Source of the DNA: Drosophila pseudoobscura
Lineage: Eukaryota; Arthropoda; Insecta; Diptera; Drosophilidae
DNA length: 64,000 nucleotides
NCBI RefSeq assembly: GCF_009870125.1
Contig: NC_046683.1
Location: 2,108,001-2,172,000 of the forward strand
Direction of reading: 5' to 3'
Shown: piece by piece, positions 25,601-34,732 of the stretch
Position numbering within the stretch: position 1 is the first letter of the stretch
Layout of the letters: every line of letters begins with the position of its first letter
The notes under the pieces: generated by a model
Told to the model about the DNA's origin: nothing
Database searches by the model: none
What the model saw: the letters and a program-made list of their open reading frames with translations, nothing else
Made by a program: the position numbers and the translations under genes

Positions 25601-26678
25601 TGCCGATCACGAAACGGCATGCTACGCCCCGATCGGCTGCCGTATTGCAGAGATATAGCTTACAGAAAAACCCAGTATCTTTAAGATATGAATATCCGAA
25701 TCTTCGGAAGGCTATATCTCTGACAAACTGGGCCAGATCGGTGAGGGACCTACATTCCCAGGACCGTGGGGATCCAGACTGTCGATCGGCATCAAAATCT
25801 CGACTTCGAAAATGAGGCCGATTTTTTGAAAATTTAATGATGGTTACATCATGATTTTTTGCGAAAATCGTGAAAAAGTGAATGTCCTTTTTTCTGATGG
25901 CAGTCGATTGGCAGGACTCTGCCGATCACGAAACGGCATGCCACGCCCCGATCGGCTGCCGTATTGCAGAGATATAGCTTACAGAAAAACCCAGTATCTT
26001 TAAGATATGAATATCCGAATCTTTGGAAGGCTATATCTCTGACAAATTGGGCCTGATCGTCCTTTTTTCTGATGGAAGTCGATTGGCAGGACTCTGCCGA
26101 TCACGAAACGGCATGCCACGCCCCGATCGGCTGCCGTATTGCAGAGATATAGCTTACAGAAAAACCCAGTATCTTTAAGATATGAATATCCGAATCTTCG
26201 GAGGGCTATATCTCTGACAAATTGGGCCAGATCGGTGAGGGACCTATATTCCCAGGACCGTGGGGATCCAGACTGTCGATCGGCATCAAAGTCTCGACTT
26301 CGAAAATGATCACGAAACGGCATGCCACGCCCCGATCGGCTGCCGTATTGCAGAGATATAGCTTACAGAAAAACCCAGTATCTTTAAGATATGAATATCC
26401 GAATCTTCGGAAGGCTATATCTCTGACAAATTGGGCCAGATCGGTGAGGGACCTACATTCCCAGGACCGTGGGGATCCAGACTGTCGATCGGCATCAAAA
26501 TCTCGACTTCGAAAATGAGGCCGATTTTTTGAAAATTTAATGATGTAACCATCATGATTTTTTGCGAAAATCGTGAAAAAGTTAATGTCCTTTTTTCTGA
26601 TGGCAGTCAATTTGCAGGACTCTCCCCATCACGAAAAGAGTTGCCACGTCCCAATCGGCTGCCGCATTGCAGAGATAT
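22656..26678 (+). repeat. higher-order repeat block B (1341-bp period)
   Basis: The order 175-209-319-319-319 occurs at 22656-23996 and again at 23997-25337. After two additional 319-bp units it restarts at 25976 (175-209-319). The two complete copies share private variants such as GACCTATATTCCC, AAAGTCTCG, CATGCTACG and CTTTGGAAGG, so they are a recent block duplication. Confidence 0.85.
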
Positions 26679-26750
26679 AGCGTACAGAAAAAACGAGTAT
26701 TACAAAGAAATGCAAATCCTAATCTTCGGAAGGCTAGGGGCTCGTACAAT

Positions 26751-26941
26751 TTTTTAAAAAACAGCGGCCTTCTGCTGCTTTCTGTTCGCCTGGTATCAGC
26801 AAATCTGAAAACCGAAAAACCGGATTCGAGTGCCACCAAATGGAAAGTGGTTCTTGTTGTAATAACCGGATGTGGTTGTTGTAATAATTTTGTTATGGCA
26901 TAAATCCGCCATTTCTTGTCCGATCGGATCGAGCGATGGCT
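26751..26941 (-). repeat. right terminal inverted repeat
   Basis: Mirror copy of 15318-15510. The outermost bases are GAGCGATGGCT, ending at 26941, followed directly by the CAGGT direct repeat. Confidence 0.85.
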
Positions 26942-26946
26942 CAGGT

Positions 26947-28869
26947 GGGCGTCTATCACTGGTCCCTGCTGCAGTGGAAGGGACACGATATTGTCGACTC
27001 AGCGACACAGCAGCGGCATCATGGCTATGGCCCGCAACAGGACAGCCAGCGGCTGCCACGGTCCAGTCCTTCCGAGCGGCCATGGCAGTGGCTGTACCAG
27101 GCCAGGTCGCCCAGGCCAAAGGCCACAGCCGATGTCAGCCGGTCAAGCGCCTGGAGTGAACAGCACACCTCGAGCACACACTCGCTCATATGAACCGGAA
27201 GACCAGAAGGGTGAAGCCGCGGTGTCTGCTGGCACGCAAGAGGTATTCCTGGCCTCCTGACGAGGCGACCTGCGAAAATGAAAGGATGAGTTAAATAAAG
27301 TAAATTAATAAATAATAACTTAATAACTTTTCTGGCGGTGTAGCAGGAGGATATCGCGGCATAGCAGTCTGTAGCCTGAGAGGGTCTCGGCCAATCGAGC
27401 TTAGGGAATAAAGGAAAACTTACCCGGTAAAAGCCGATGAGGTAAATATTGCCACAGGAGGGAAGACGATGCACCTGCGAAGCACGTACTTCGCTGAAGT
27501 GAATGCTTTGGAGAATCTGCAAATGGCCGAAGAAGATATACCCGTTGACATTCTTGATATTCCTGAGCCTTAAAGTTGTTTATGTACCTTCTGATAATAA
27601 GTGTTATTAACTGCCTCGTTGGCCTTAGTTCCAGCATAGTTATAGACAGTGCCATTACATATCAGAAACAGTTCGTTTGCTCCTGACCTGACCTCGGGTC
27701 GTGCGGTTTCTGTATCTGGTATAAAACTAAACCAAATGAATTCTTCTGCAGTGCAGAATCAATTGATGTTGCAGGCACCCGGAGGCGCGGAGATAATTAA
27801 ATCGAAACAACCAGTAAAATGTGGAATTTTACTATGCCCCAAACAAGTGCGCTTAAAGCACGTCCAGGTTGTGCGTGGGGTGGGGCAGTGCGTATACGTG
27901 GCAGAGCAGACTTCTGTTGCATCCATAGCCCACGCGAGGACGGGCATACAGAAAAGTTCAATTCCATTTTCCCTTCGGTTTGTCCCTGCTCCATAACCAG
28001 CGGCTTTTGCGGGATTCTGACTACCGACCGACTGGCAAATACCCGGAATGGGTGGAGGTGGCGCCAGGAAAGCATCAAGGCCGACCACCTGTCATAGGCA
28101 ACACAGGCTTTTATGGAGCCTATACCTAGAACAGTGAGTGAGACTAACGGTTCACCGGTTCACAAACTGAAATCGCCAGATGTTCGGTAAGCAAAGACTG
28201 TTTTCACATAATTAAATACTGTTAATATACATATTTTTCATATTGTTCTCTATTTTTTATGTATTTCTTTTGTACCCTGACTCTCAATAAATATATATTT
28301 GGTAATAAACACATTTATTTTTCTGGCTTTGTGACTGCTTACAGGTCTTACAGGTCCAAAAAAAAACCAGGATGCCTTCATATGACTGCCGCGACAAAGA
28401 CCACGTCGTTCGGAATGACCTAATCCTGGCTGAGAGTCAAGAACAGGGCCTTCCTCATGCAGGTGTGTGCCCCTTTGGAGCATCTTATCTCTGTTGATAG
28501 TGTAGTAACCATAACTAGTGAACAATCTGTTCACTATGAAAGGTCACACATGACTCACTAACAGACGGCGGGGTAAGACTCGAGCAGCGCCTTCTAGCCA
28601 TCGTGTTTACTTTTTGCTGGTTGAAAAACTTGCTATTTACACATGAAAGGTTCTTGTATAGACTATAAATACAAGTAAATTTCATGTAGTATACGCAGCA
28701 GAATGTAGAATTCATGTAAAGTTATTTTATTACCTAAAATTGCATTGCCGTGTCGGAGAACTGCCACCACTAACGATCTGTTATCGCGCAGTCTATCGAA
28801 GAACATTCATCTCAATTTCGGAACAAAACACAAAAGCTGTGGAACCTAATCCCGAACCTTTCAGGACCT
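26947..28869 (-). pseudogene. degenerate minus-strand coding traces
   Basis: Several minus-strand segments read like protein but in shifting frames. At 27420-27720 two frames joined by a one-base shift give ICNGTVYNYAGTK and then IKNVNGYIFFGHLQIL, followed by a GTAAGT donor (minus strand, at 27419). At 27100-27270 a GC-rich stretch follows a good acceptor (TTTTCGCAG). At 27780-28090 Cys-containing frames occur. The pattern 'NVxGYixF...LQ' faintly recalls receptor L-domains of the insulin/EGF-receptor type, but this is weak. No intact reading frame joins the pieces, so a decayed gene is the simplest reading. Confidence 0.25.
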
Positions 28870-29518
28870 CTAGCTGCTGCTGACTGCCTCCAACGGTGCC
28901 CCATACATGTGGTTGGTGCTCCCCATCAAAGCCACTTCTCGTTGGGCCGCCAGGATAGTCCACCCAACAGGACCTCTCATTAAAAATAGCTGAGTTATGT
29001 TACTGAATTAAGAGCTGGGGCTCCTCGTAGCTTTTGCCCGCCCATTTAAAATAGCTGAATTATCTTACTAAATTAAGTAGTATACTAAATACAGAAAATC
29101 TATCTTAATTATATTTCACTTTTATAGCCCAACCACGAGGGAGAAAAAACGGATCGCTTCTGGTGTACGCATTGGTTAACTGGATAAACTGCAAGATGTC
29201 GGCCACATTTGAGGAAAGGAGCACTCCACGAAACTCGAAATACGAGCTATTAACTTTGCTTAAGCTGAGTGGGGTTGAAGATTGGGCCAAATTCAACGCC
29301 AATAGCTTTCTCAGATGAAGGACTTCATTGTTATATAACTCCCCCCGTTCTTTGGGACGCGTGCCCGTCGTTATCTGCGAAATATGGTGCTTCCATGTAT
29401 CCCTGTCGAAAGTGGTCTCGTACATTTTGGCCCATCTATTCGCCACGTCCCTGTACATGGTGACCATGTTGTTTCGCATGTGGGCTACGTCCCACAGGAC
29501 TGGGAAGTAGTTGGATAC
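28870..29518 (-). CDS. predicted two-exon coding fragment, product unknown
   Basis: Exon 29120-29518 follows an acceptor (CCCTGTAGTAG, ending 29519 on the minus strand). It encodes 133 residues beginning VSNYFPVLWDVAHMRNNMV, helical and rich in charged residues. A GTGAAA donor at 29119 and a CTCAG acceptor ending at 28990 define a 130-bp intron. Exon 28870-28989 continues in the same phase for 39 residues (MRGPVGWTILAAQREV...) to TAG. The first exon alone could instead end at TAA 29105-29107. Two TAG codons just before the acceptor mean that upstream exons are needed. No family is recognised. Phase agreement and composition argue for real or recently lost coding function. Confidence 0.35.
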
Positions 29519-29780
29519 CTACTACAGGGGCCGCTAATTGGCCCTGCCCTGCGTGACGCCCACCACGTTCCGGGCTAAGCCGAGGTTGAGAATCGAAGTA
29601 ACACGAACGAGATTCATTTATTTTTGATACTAGAGCTTTTTATTTTCCATATTCTTCTTCGATTTATTTCAGTTGTTCAGTCAGCCATTGGTAACATACA
29701 GTTCCTAATATCTAAGAAAGCGATCATCCTTTACTATATTTTACAGCATACTATTTATGGCATGGTATGCTGGTATTTTC

Positions 29781-29786
29781 TTTAAT
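29781..29786 (-). terminator. ATTAAA poly(A) signal variant (minus strand)
   Basis: The complement of TTTAAT, 114 bp beyond the stop codon of the minus-strand gene ending at 29900. ATTAAA is the commonest functional variant; use here is inferred. Confidence 0.3.
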
Positions 29787-29899
29787 GTGCTATAGTTTAC
29801 TTCCATAGTATCTAGAGTCCATAGGGTTCATAGATTTAAAGCAAAGTATCGAAAATCCATCCTCCTTGCCAACGCCAACATGGATGATGTTGCAGCGAA

Positions 29900-30324
29900 T
29901 TACTCCCTCATACTCCTTATACTCAACATCTCCTCATCTATCTCCTCATAGTGCTCCTCCTCATATCCCTTCTTGGGAGCCAGAAGTGCATTCTGAGCTA
30001 CCGCATCTGACTTGAGCTGCATTGGCTGTGCTTTTCCACTGCAAGGGCCTTCCTTCCTAATGCGTTACACCGTAGAGAGTTTGAACCCCCTTTGATACAG
30101 TCTTCGATCAAGAGAAGGGCTCCTAAAGGGTGCACGCTTTGGTGGAAATTATCACCAGTGTTTTTTGTGCTCTGTATTTTCCAGCAAGGAAGCATCCTCG
30201 TACTTCTGGTGCTTATACTCAGAAGAAACAAAAGAGGAAAACCAACTTAATATTCTAGCAAAATTTAATTACTTCCCTCCACGATCTCCACGCGGCAACC
30301 CAATCCAAGCCAATTCCATGGAAA
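29900..30324 (-). CDS. 3' part of a minus-strand gene, three exons, product unknown
   Basis: Coding exons on the minus strand are 30273-30324, 30156-30217 and 29900-30038. They are separated by introns of 55 bp (GTAATT...TTCTGAG) and 117 bp (GTGATA...CCCTTGCAG). All three junctions agree in phase. The product ends YKHQKYEDASLLENTEHKKH, then a Cys-Gly-Lys-Ala stretch, then LLAPKKGYEEEHYEEIDEEM and a short tail before TAA. The C-terminus is strongly acidic and Glu/Tyr-rich, suggesting a soluble protein. The first listed exon has a good acceptor (TTTCTTGCGTCTTTCAAG) but its own upstream exon was not fixed; a GTATGT donor near 30476 is a candidate. The transcript probably ends near the ATTAAA at 29781. 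No family is recognised. Confidence 0.42.
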
Positions 30325-33320
30325 CTTGAAAGACGCAAGAAATGATAATGAGTAATTACGAATAAAGTGATTCATAATTCCCCAGTTTATGTTCATCAAT
30401 CGCAGGTTGATGCTCTTTCCGGCCGATTTGCTACATTTTATGAGCTCCGACCATTCACACCCATTCATTTCAGACATACTGCTCGTTAGGTCTGCAATCA
30501 GCTCGTTTCGCCAGTGTTTGGATGCGATATTGATTGATTTTATGGTTTATGGGGTACTCAATGGTCCCTCAAACGGAGTGGGATGGCGAGCGGCTATCGG
30601 CTTTCGGGCCAACAAATTTGTGGAAAAACTATTGCTCATCTTATTTGAACGGATCCAGAGATTGGGAGATGGATCGGCATCGCCATCGGCATCGGCATCG
30701 GAATGACATCATCTTCCACGTCGGCATTGTGAATGAAATCAATCGCATGAATGACCTAATAAAATACAGCAATAAATTCCATGAATCAACTACAGTGGAA
30801 AATTGCAGTCTATAAAATTCCCAATGCACGGGCCCCCCGCTGCATAGCCCGCACCACATCACATGAGTGTCGCCGGGTGAAAGGGTGAGAGCACGGACTC
30901 GGACTCGGACGCGGACGTGGACTCGGACTCGGACTGGGGCACATGGCAACGCTGCATTTCATCAGAAACAGACGCGGTGTCGCCAGCCGCCAGCCTCCAG
31001 CGGAGGCACAATCGCCAACATCATCACCCCCAATCAAACCCTATCCGCAACCCAATCCCTATACCCATTCTCATCCCCATACTCCACACATTCTCAATTA
31101 GACGCTTAGCATCGGCAACGGCATCGGCATCGGCATCGAGTGACGTTGACGCTATGTTAATTAATCAATGGAAAATGCCGTTTCTCTCTTAATCACTCTT
31201 AAATGGTTTGACACCCACCCAACCCAACCACATAGACAAACACTCGCCCACCCAACGCCCACCACCCACCACCCAACACCCACCACCTAGCCAACAGCCA
31301 AACCATCGCTGATTGTCTGTGAGTTACGCATATTCGGAAATTGAAATTTGTTTAAATCATAAGAACCATGTGATCTTTGATCCGATCCGATCCGCAGCAA
31401 AAAAAAGCTGGTTCAATAATTATATTCTTCATTTTCAGAGCAAAGACACAGAATGCAGAATGCTTCTGCATATTTGAAAACCACATTGCAGGAAATACTT
31501 ACGTTGAACTCTATTTATTGAATCAATCACCTCAGCCTCAACCTCAGTGGATACGGTGGGTGGCCCCACCAATCCATCGATTACGCATCGGTTCCTGCGG
31601 TTTTAGTAGTTTTATTTTTGGCTTAATTCGCCAATGTTTGTTTGTTAATTGCCCGCGGCGTTGGCTTCCTCGGCAACGACGCTCTCGACGGATAATTGGG
31701 GGGAATATAACAATTTCGGGCAGATTACTCATACGCCCGGTTGTCCACTTTGCTGTTACAAGCTTGTAAAGCGCCAGGGGCCAAACGAGTTTGGGTCTGG
31801 CTCACTACTTTTACGTACTCATACTCGTACCCTCCGACTCGATCGTTTCCTCCTGCCCATGCTTTTTTATGCGTTTTTGATGATGTGTGATATATGGACA
31901 CGCAATGAAATGGCAAACGGCAGCAGAGCCACAATTATTATGCAAATGCGACGTTTTATTTTACGAGCCATAAAAAAAAGAGACATGGCAGAAACATTGT
32001 GTGTAGGCAAATAGAAATGGCAGGCAAATTAATTGAAGCTAATTACAAGACAGCATCCAGGAGGTAGAGGTGGAGGTGGAGAAGGAGGAGGGGGAGGCGG
32101 AGGCCAAGATTACGACCACTTGGACCACACGTGCTGCTGGAACTGATGACGGAGATGAAGCCAAAGCTGTAGCTCGGTCTCTGGCTGGGGCTAGGGCTGG
32201 GGCTAAGGCTGTGGGCACCCGGAAGATGATGCGGCAGATTTGCTGCTGCCGACAGATAGTTGGCCCTGCGTTGATTAAAGCAAGTTGCAACAATAAATGC
32301 AGTTTCATTGAAGTTAATCAGCCAAGGCAGTCGCTGAACTCGCCTCCAGCCACCAGCCTCCAGTCGAACAAAAAAACTACACAAATTAAGACGAAGTGAA
32401 GGCTATCTGCGCAGCTCGAAGATACAGATACCCTTGCGGATCGATTGCTCAAAATATCGCCCAATATCTTATGATTCAATTCTATATTAGGCTATAACTT
32501 TGAGGAGGAGAAGCTATATTCCCATTTTCCATACTTCAGAGTGATGCTATCTTTACAGGCAATAAATAGAAAGATCTTTCAGATATATTGGGATATGAGA
32601 AACTAATTTTTAACGAAAAATCATTATACTCTTTGAGAGGGTATTACAAATTGAATGAGGCGTGCGAATGAGATGGTTTGCGGGGCGGAGGGGACTTGAA
32701 AGAGGGAAAGTAGGGGTACTCTTGCAGGGTCAATCTTTAGCATATCTTTTGTTCGAACTGTAAGCGGTTGTTTTTCATTTGATTGGAATTTATCGCTCGC
32801 CGCTTGCATATTTATGCTCTTGTCAAGCAAACCACATCTGCCAGGCCCCCACCGAACCACCAGCCAGCACCACCCAGCACCAGGCAGCACCACCCGAGGG
32901 AACTGCGACTGCATTAAGATGAGACAGACCGATAATGACATTTGTACCCGTCCTCCTCGCTGTATTGTCTGCCATTTGAATTGGAATTGAAATGACTTTG
33001 CTGCAATGTCGTTGAACAGTCGAGCCCCGGATCGAGGGCCAATAAATAAAGTCACATTTGCAACTGGGCGCCGTCAAAGAGCAGAAGAAGATGATGGTGA
33101 GCAATGGGATCGATGGGGCAAAAATAGATGGTGACAGCGAAAGAAGCTTTCCATAAATTCGCAGTAAGTATGCCTTCAGGTTTCCTGGAAAACCGAAACA
33201 CCCAATTTGGCTGATGGCTGATGGGAAACCCATTGTTTTCCGAATGAATCAAGCTGAATAAAAAGAACATAGTTCGCGAGCAGGCGGGAAAGGGAAAGCC
33301 CAGAGAAAGTCTAGAGGCTT
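30325..33320. other. intergenic DNA with simple repeats
   Basis: It contains CATCGG and CGGACT hexamer runs (30675-30703, 30895-30935, 31106-31138), CCACCCAAC runs (31200-31300) and GGAGGTGGA-type runs (32057-32105). At 32424-32650, GATACCCTTGC and GAGAGGGTATT lie in inverted orientation, resembling ends of an old Drosophila transposon relic. No convincing gene. Confidence 0.5.
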
Positions 33321-33324
33321 TGAG

Positions 33325-33360
33325 TATAAAGAGCCAATAGAGCCAAATCTTAGCTCAATT
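33325..33360 (+). promoter_or_regulatory. TATA-box core promoter of the small secreted-peptide gene
   Basis: TATAAA at 33325-33330 is followed by CTCAATTAC, with A at 33357, 32 bp downstream. The spacing is canonical for TATA to start site; the initiator is one base off TCAKTY. The first ATG (33370) follows after 13 bp, a very short leader typical of strongly expressed small secreted-protein genes. Confidence 0.55.
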
Positions 33361-33369
33361 ACGAGTGCA

Positions 33370-34128
33370 ATGGATGGCTTAACTTTATTTTATATTCCAA
33401 TAAGGCAATGCCTACTCTTTGCGTATGATTTGTAGCCGAAAAGGCGACAATTAGTAGGCTGTGGAATCGATTAAAAGCAGATTTTTGAGCACCAAAAATG
33501 TGCTAGAAAAATATTGTGTGAAATATTCAGTTCACATTTATTTTTCAGTGGGTCGAAAAGCAAATGAAAAATACACAAAATACAATTTTTTTTGTTTGAC
33601 ATTTTAAAATGGGTAAGTGTAAATATTCCAATGATATAAATCCAATAATAATGTTTGCAAAAAGCTTCCCAGTTTGCTCACCTGGGAATGCCACTACCAC
33701 CACAGTTAAATGATTTATAATAACGTTGGGTTTCCATAATGGAAACCCCTATCCTACACTCCTACTCATGGCCACATTTGTTTAATCGTTTCTTAAACAT
33801 GGGTAAGTAAAAATATATCCCGATGAAATAAATATAATGATAATTATTGCAAAAATTTCCTCAGCATCCCCTACTTATGGCGGAATTTGTTTAATCGTTT
33901 CTTAAACATGCGTAAGTGAAAATAAATATAATGCAATAAATATAATGATAATCATTGCAATATTTCCTCAGAATACTGCTCGCTTCCAATAGCCCGCTAC
34001 CAAATGCTACACTAAACTACCGCACCTATTGCGGTACCAAGTCTAGGATATTCGGTGTCTTCCACAGAGACGACTACATCTTCATTTGCGGCTGGACCGC
34101 AATGATAGAGGATACAATACAACTTTAA
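33370..34128 (+). CDS. small secreted peptide, 69 residues, two coding exons
   Basis: Exon 1 (33370-33422) ends at donor GC|GTATGA. The last exon (33972-34128) follows acceptor ATTTCCTCAG, and the phases fit (GC+A). The precursor starts MDGLTLFYIPIRQ and has a hydrophobic signal core CLLFAILLA ending at SNS-PLP. The mature part contains one NAT glycosylation site and two cysteines (TYCGTK and FICGW) in an aromatic-rich body, ending EDTIQL. TATA box, short leader, intron and double AATAAA make a complete transcription unit. Short secreted peptides like this are common among seminal-fluid and other fast-evolving Drosophila genes; the role here is unknown. The intron contains three additional donor/acceptor modules. 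Splicing into the acceptors at 33672 or 33864 keeps the same phase but gives different short C-termini. Confidence 0.55.
33613..33971 (+). repeat. tandem exon/intron modules with duplicated splice sites
   Basis: Three mini-introns of 60, 62 and 60 bp lie at 33613-33672, 33803-33864 and 33912-33971. Each starts GTAAGT, has an AATAAATATAATGATAAT-type core and TTGCAA before the acceptor, and ends in TTCCCAG or TTTCCTCAG. Modules 2 and 3 also share about 45 bp of preceding exon-like sequence (CCTACT(C/T)ATGG...TTTAATCGTTTCTTAAACATG) with a 109-bp period. Module 1 is more diverged. This is an internal tandem duplication that copied a whole intron with both splice sites. Confidence 0.75.
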
Positions 34129-34154
34129 TGAAATGAGCCCACGTTCTTGTTATC

Positions 34155-34164
34155 AATAAATAAA
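34155..34164 (+). terminator. overlapping double AATAAA poly(A) signal
   Basis: AATAAATAAA lies 27 bp after the stop of the secreted-peptide gene. This completes the unit and sits 66 bp before the end of the convergent minus-strand frame. Confidence 0.6.
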
Positions 34165-34229
34165 ATAGCATTTACTTTGAAGTATTTCTCTATGGGTTTG
34201 AGGGATGAGATGTTCCGAAACTAAATGTC

Positions 34230-34511
34230 CTATGTCGATGACATATGTATGTTTCCATAGCTACTGAATCTAAGGCTATTCGTTATCCAACAGACATCGT
34301 TCTCCAGAAGCTTTCTCTGCGTTTGTGTTGTTGCTAGCGAGGGGTTCGGTTCAGTGCTCGAGGGTTCATCGTAACTCATAGAATCCTCACCCATCCGGTG
34401 GGACATGCCTTTCTTGCACTTTTTGAACTTGTCCGATGGCATGAATGGAATTTCTTTGAGCCCCGTGCAACCCATAAATGTTTTGTTGACCCCCAAAGTG
34501 GCAAAATGCAT
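34230..34511 (-). CDS. small polar protein, 93 residues (candidate), convergent with the secreted-peptide gene
   Basis: The minus-strand frame has ATG at 34511 and TAG at 34230. The product begins MHFATLGVNKTFMGC, then a Lys-rich stretch (SDKFKKCKKGMSHRMGED) and a Ser/Pro/Thr-rich acidic tail (SYDEPSSTEPNPSLATTQTQ). Codon choice and composition look coding. A TTTTTAG acceptor-like site directly precedes the ATG, so this may be a second exon. An overlapping frame (ATG 34732, excellent CACAATGG context) would be the natural first exon, but no strong donor joins the two in phase. No signal peptide and no known family. Confidence 0.33.
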   Translation of the reverse strand: MHFATLGVNKTFMGCTGLKEIPFMPSDKFKKCKKGMSHRMGEDSMSYDEPSSTEPNPSLATTQTQRKLLENDVCWITNSLRFSSYGNIHMSST

Positions 34512-34732
34512 TCTAAAAATATGAAAATATGCAGAAGGAAAACGGTGCTAATGGCCTTAAGTGCACCACGATCTGTGGCCGATCGATCTTTGGCTTTCCG
34601 CACCGCCACATTTCCACTCTGCCACTTTTCCACCGGTGCAGCGCGCTCGCTGACGGCGACTGGCGGCGTACGTGCGCTCGTGCTTGGACAGAGCTGTCCC
34701 ACTTGAGGCCACTGTACTTTGCTTTTTCCCAT
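34376..34732 (-). CDS. alternative or upstream minus-strand frame, 118 residues (candidate)
   Basis: ATG 34732 in context CACAATGG opens a frame starting MGKSKVQWPQVGQLCPSTSA, basic and rich in Ala, Ser and Lys, with preferred codons over its first 60 residues. The distal half overlaps the 34230-34511 frame in another register and becomes hydrophobic and repeat-free but less coding-like. Probably only the first half is exon, spliced to the next frame by a site not identified here. Confidence 0.22.
   Translation of the reverse strand: MGKSKVQWPQVGQLCPSTSARTPPVAVSERAAPVEKWQSGNVAVRKAKDRSATDRGALKAISTVFLLHIFIFLECILPLWGSTKHLWVARGSKKFHSCHRTSSKSARKACPTGWVRIL

Larger units (their letters stand above)
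15762..26740 (+). repeat. tandem satellite array, 41 complete units of 319/322, 175 and 209 bp
   Basis: Unit starts were tracked by the anchor AGCTTACAG (AGCGTACAG in the first and last units). Intervals from 15762 to 26679 are 23 units of 319 bp, 2 of 322 bp (TGT or TTA-type 3-bp insertion at 20360 and 20688), 12 of 175 bp and 4 of 209 bp; together they sum exactly to 10,917 bp. The 175-bp form lacks 144 bp (from the GATCGGTGAGG segment to GTGAATG). The 209-bp form lacks 110 bp (GGCCGATTTTTTG to CTCTGCCG). Interior units are nearly identical, while both edge units are diverged. Frames of 69-134 codons on both strands recur with the unit period and are not genes. Confidence 0.95.
15318..26941 (+). 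mobile_element. fold-back-like transposable element carrying an 11-kb satellite array
   Basis: The two ends are inverted copies: AGCCATCGCACGTTCCGAT at 15318 onward against the complement of the sequence ending at 26941. Identity is high over about 190 bp. Both ends are flanked directly by CAGGT (15313-15317 and 26942-26946), which reads as a 5-bp target-site duplication. Between the arms there is no transposase, reverse transcriptase or helicase frame. Instead there are 41 complete tandem units, so the element is non-autonomous. The long arms plus internal tandem repeats resemble Drosophila Foldback, Galileo and Tetris elements by architecture. The superfamily is not assigned, because a 5-bp duplication does not fit the 7-9 bp usual for P/Galileo or Foldback. 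Confidence 0.8.

Noticed and set aside
17062..26610. recurrent 69-134 codon frames on both strands of the satellite array
   Set aside because: They repeat with the unit period, occur in both strands at once and break at every deletion variant, so they are by-products of a sequence without frequent stops.
15762..26740. CRISPR-like repeat array
   Set aside because: Units are near-identical over their whole length with no variable spacers, and the DNA is animal.
15318..26941. Helitron or LTR element
   Set aside because: Terminal repeats are inverted, not direct. There is no CTRR hairpin end, primer-binding site, polypurine tract or polymerase frame.
29105..29518. retrotransposon protein remnant
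   Set aside because: No zinc-knuckle, reverse-transcriptase or integrase motif is visible; the composition and intron phase fit a host gene better.
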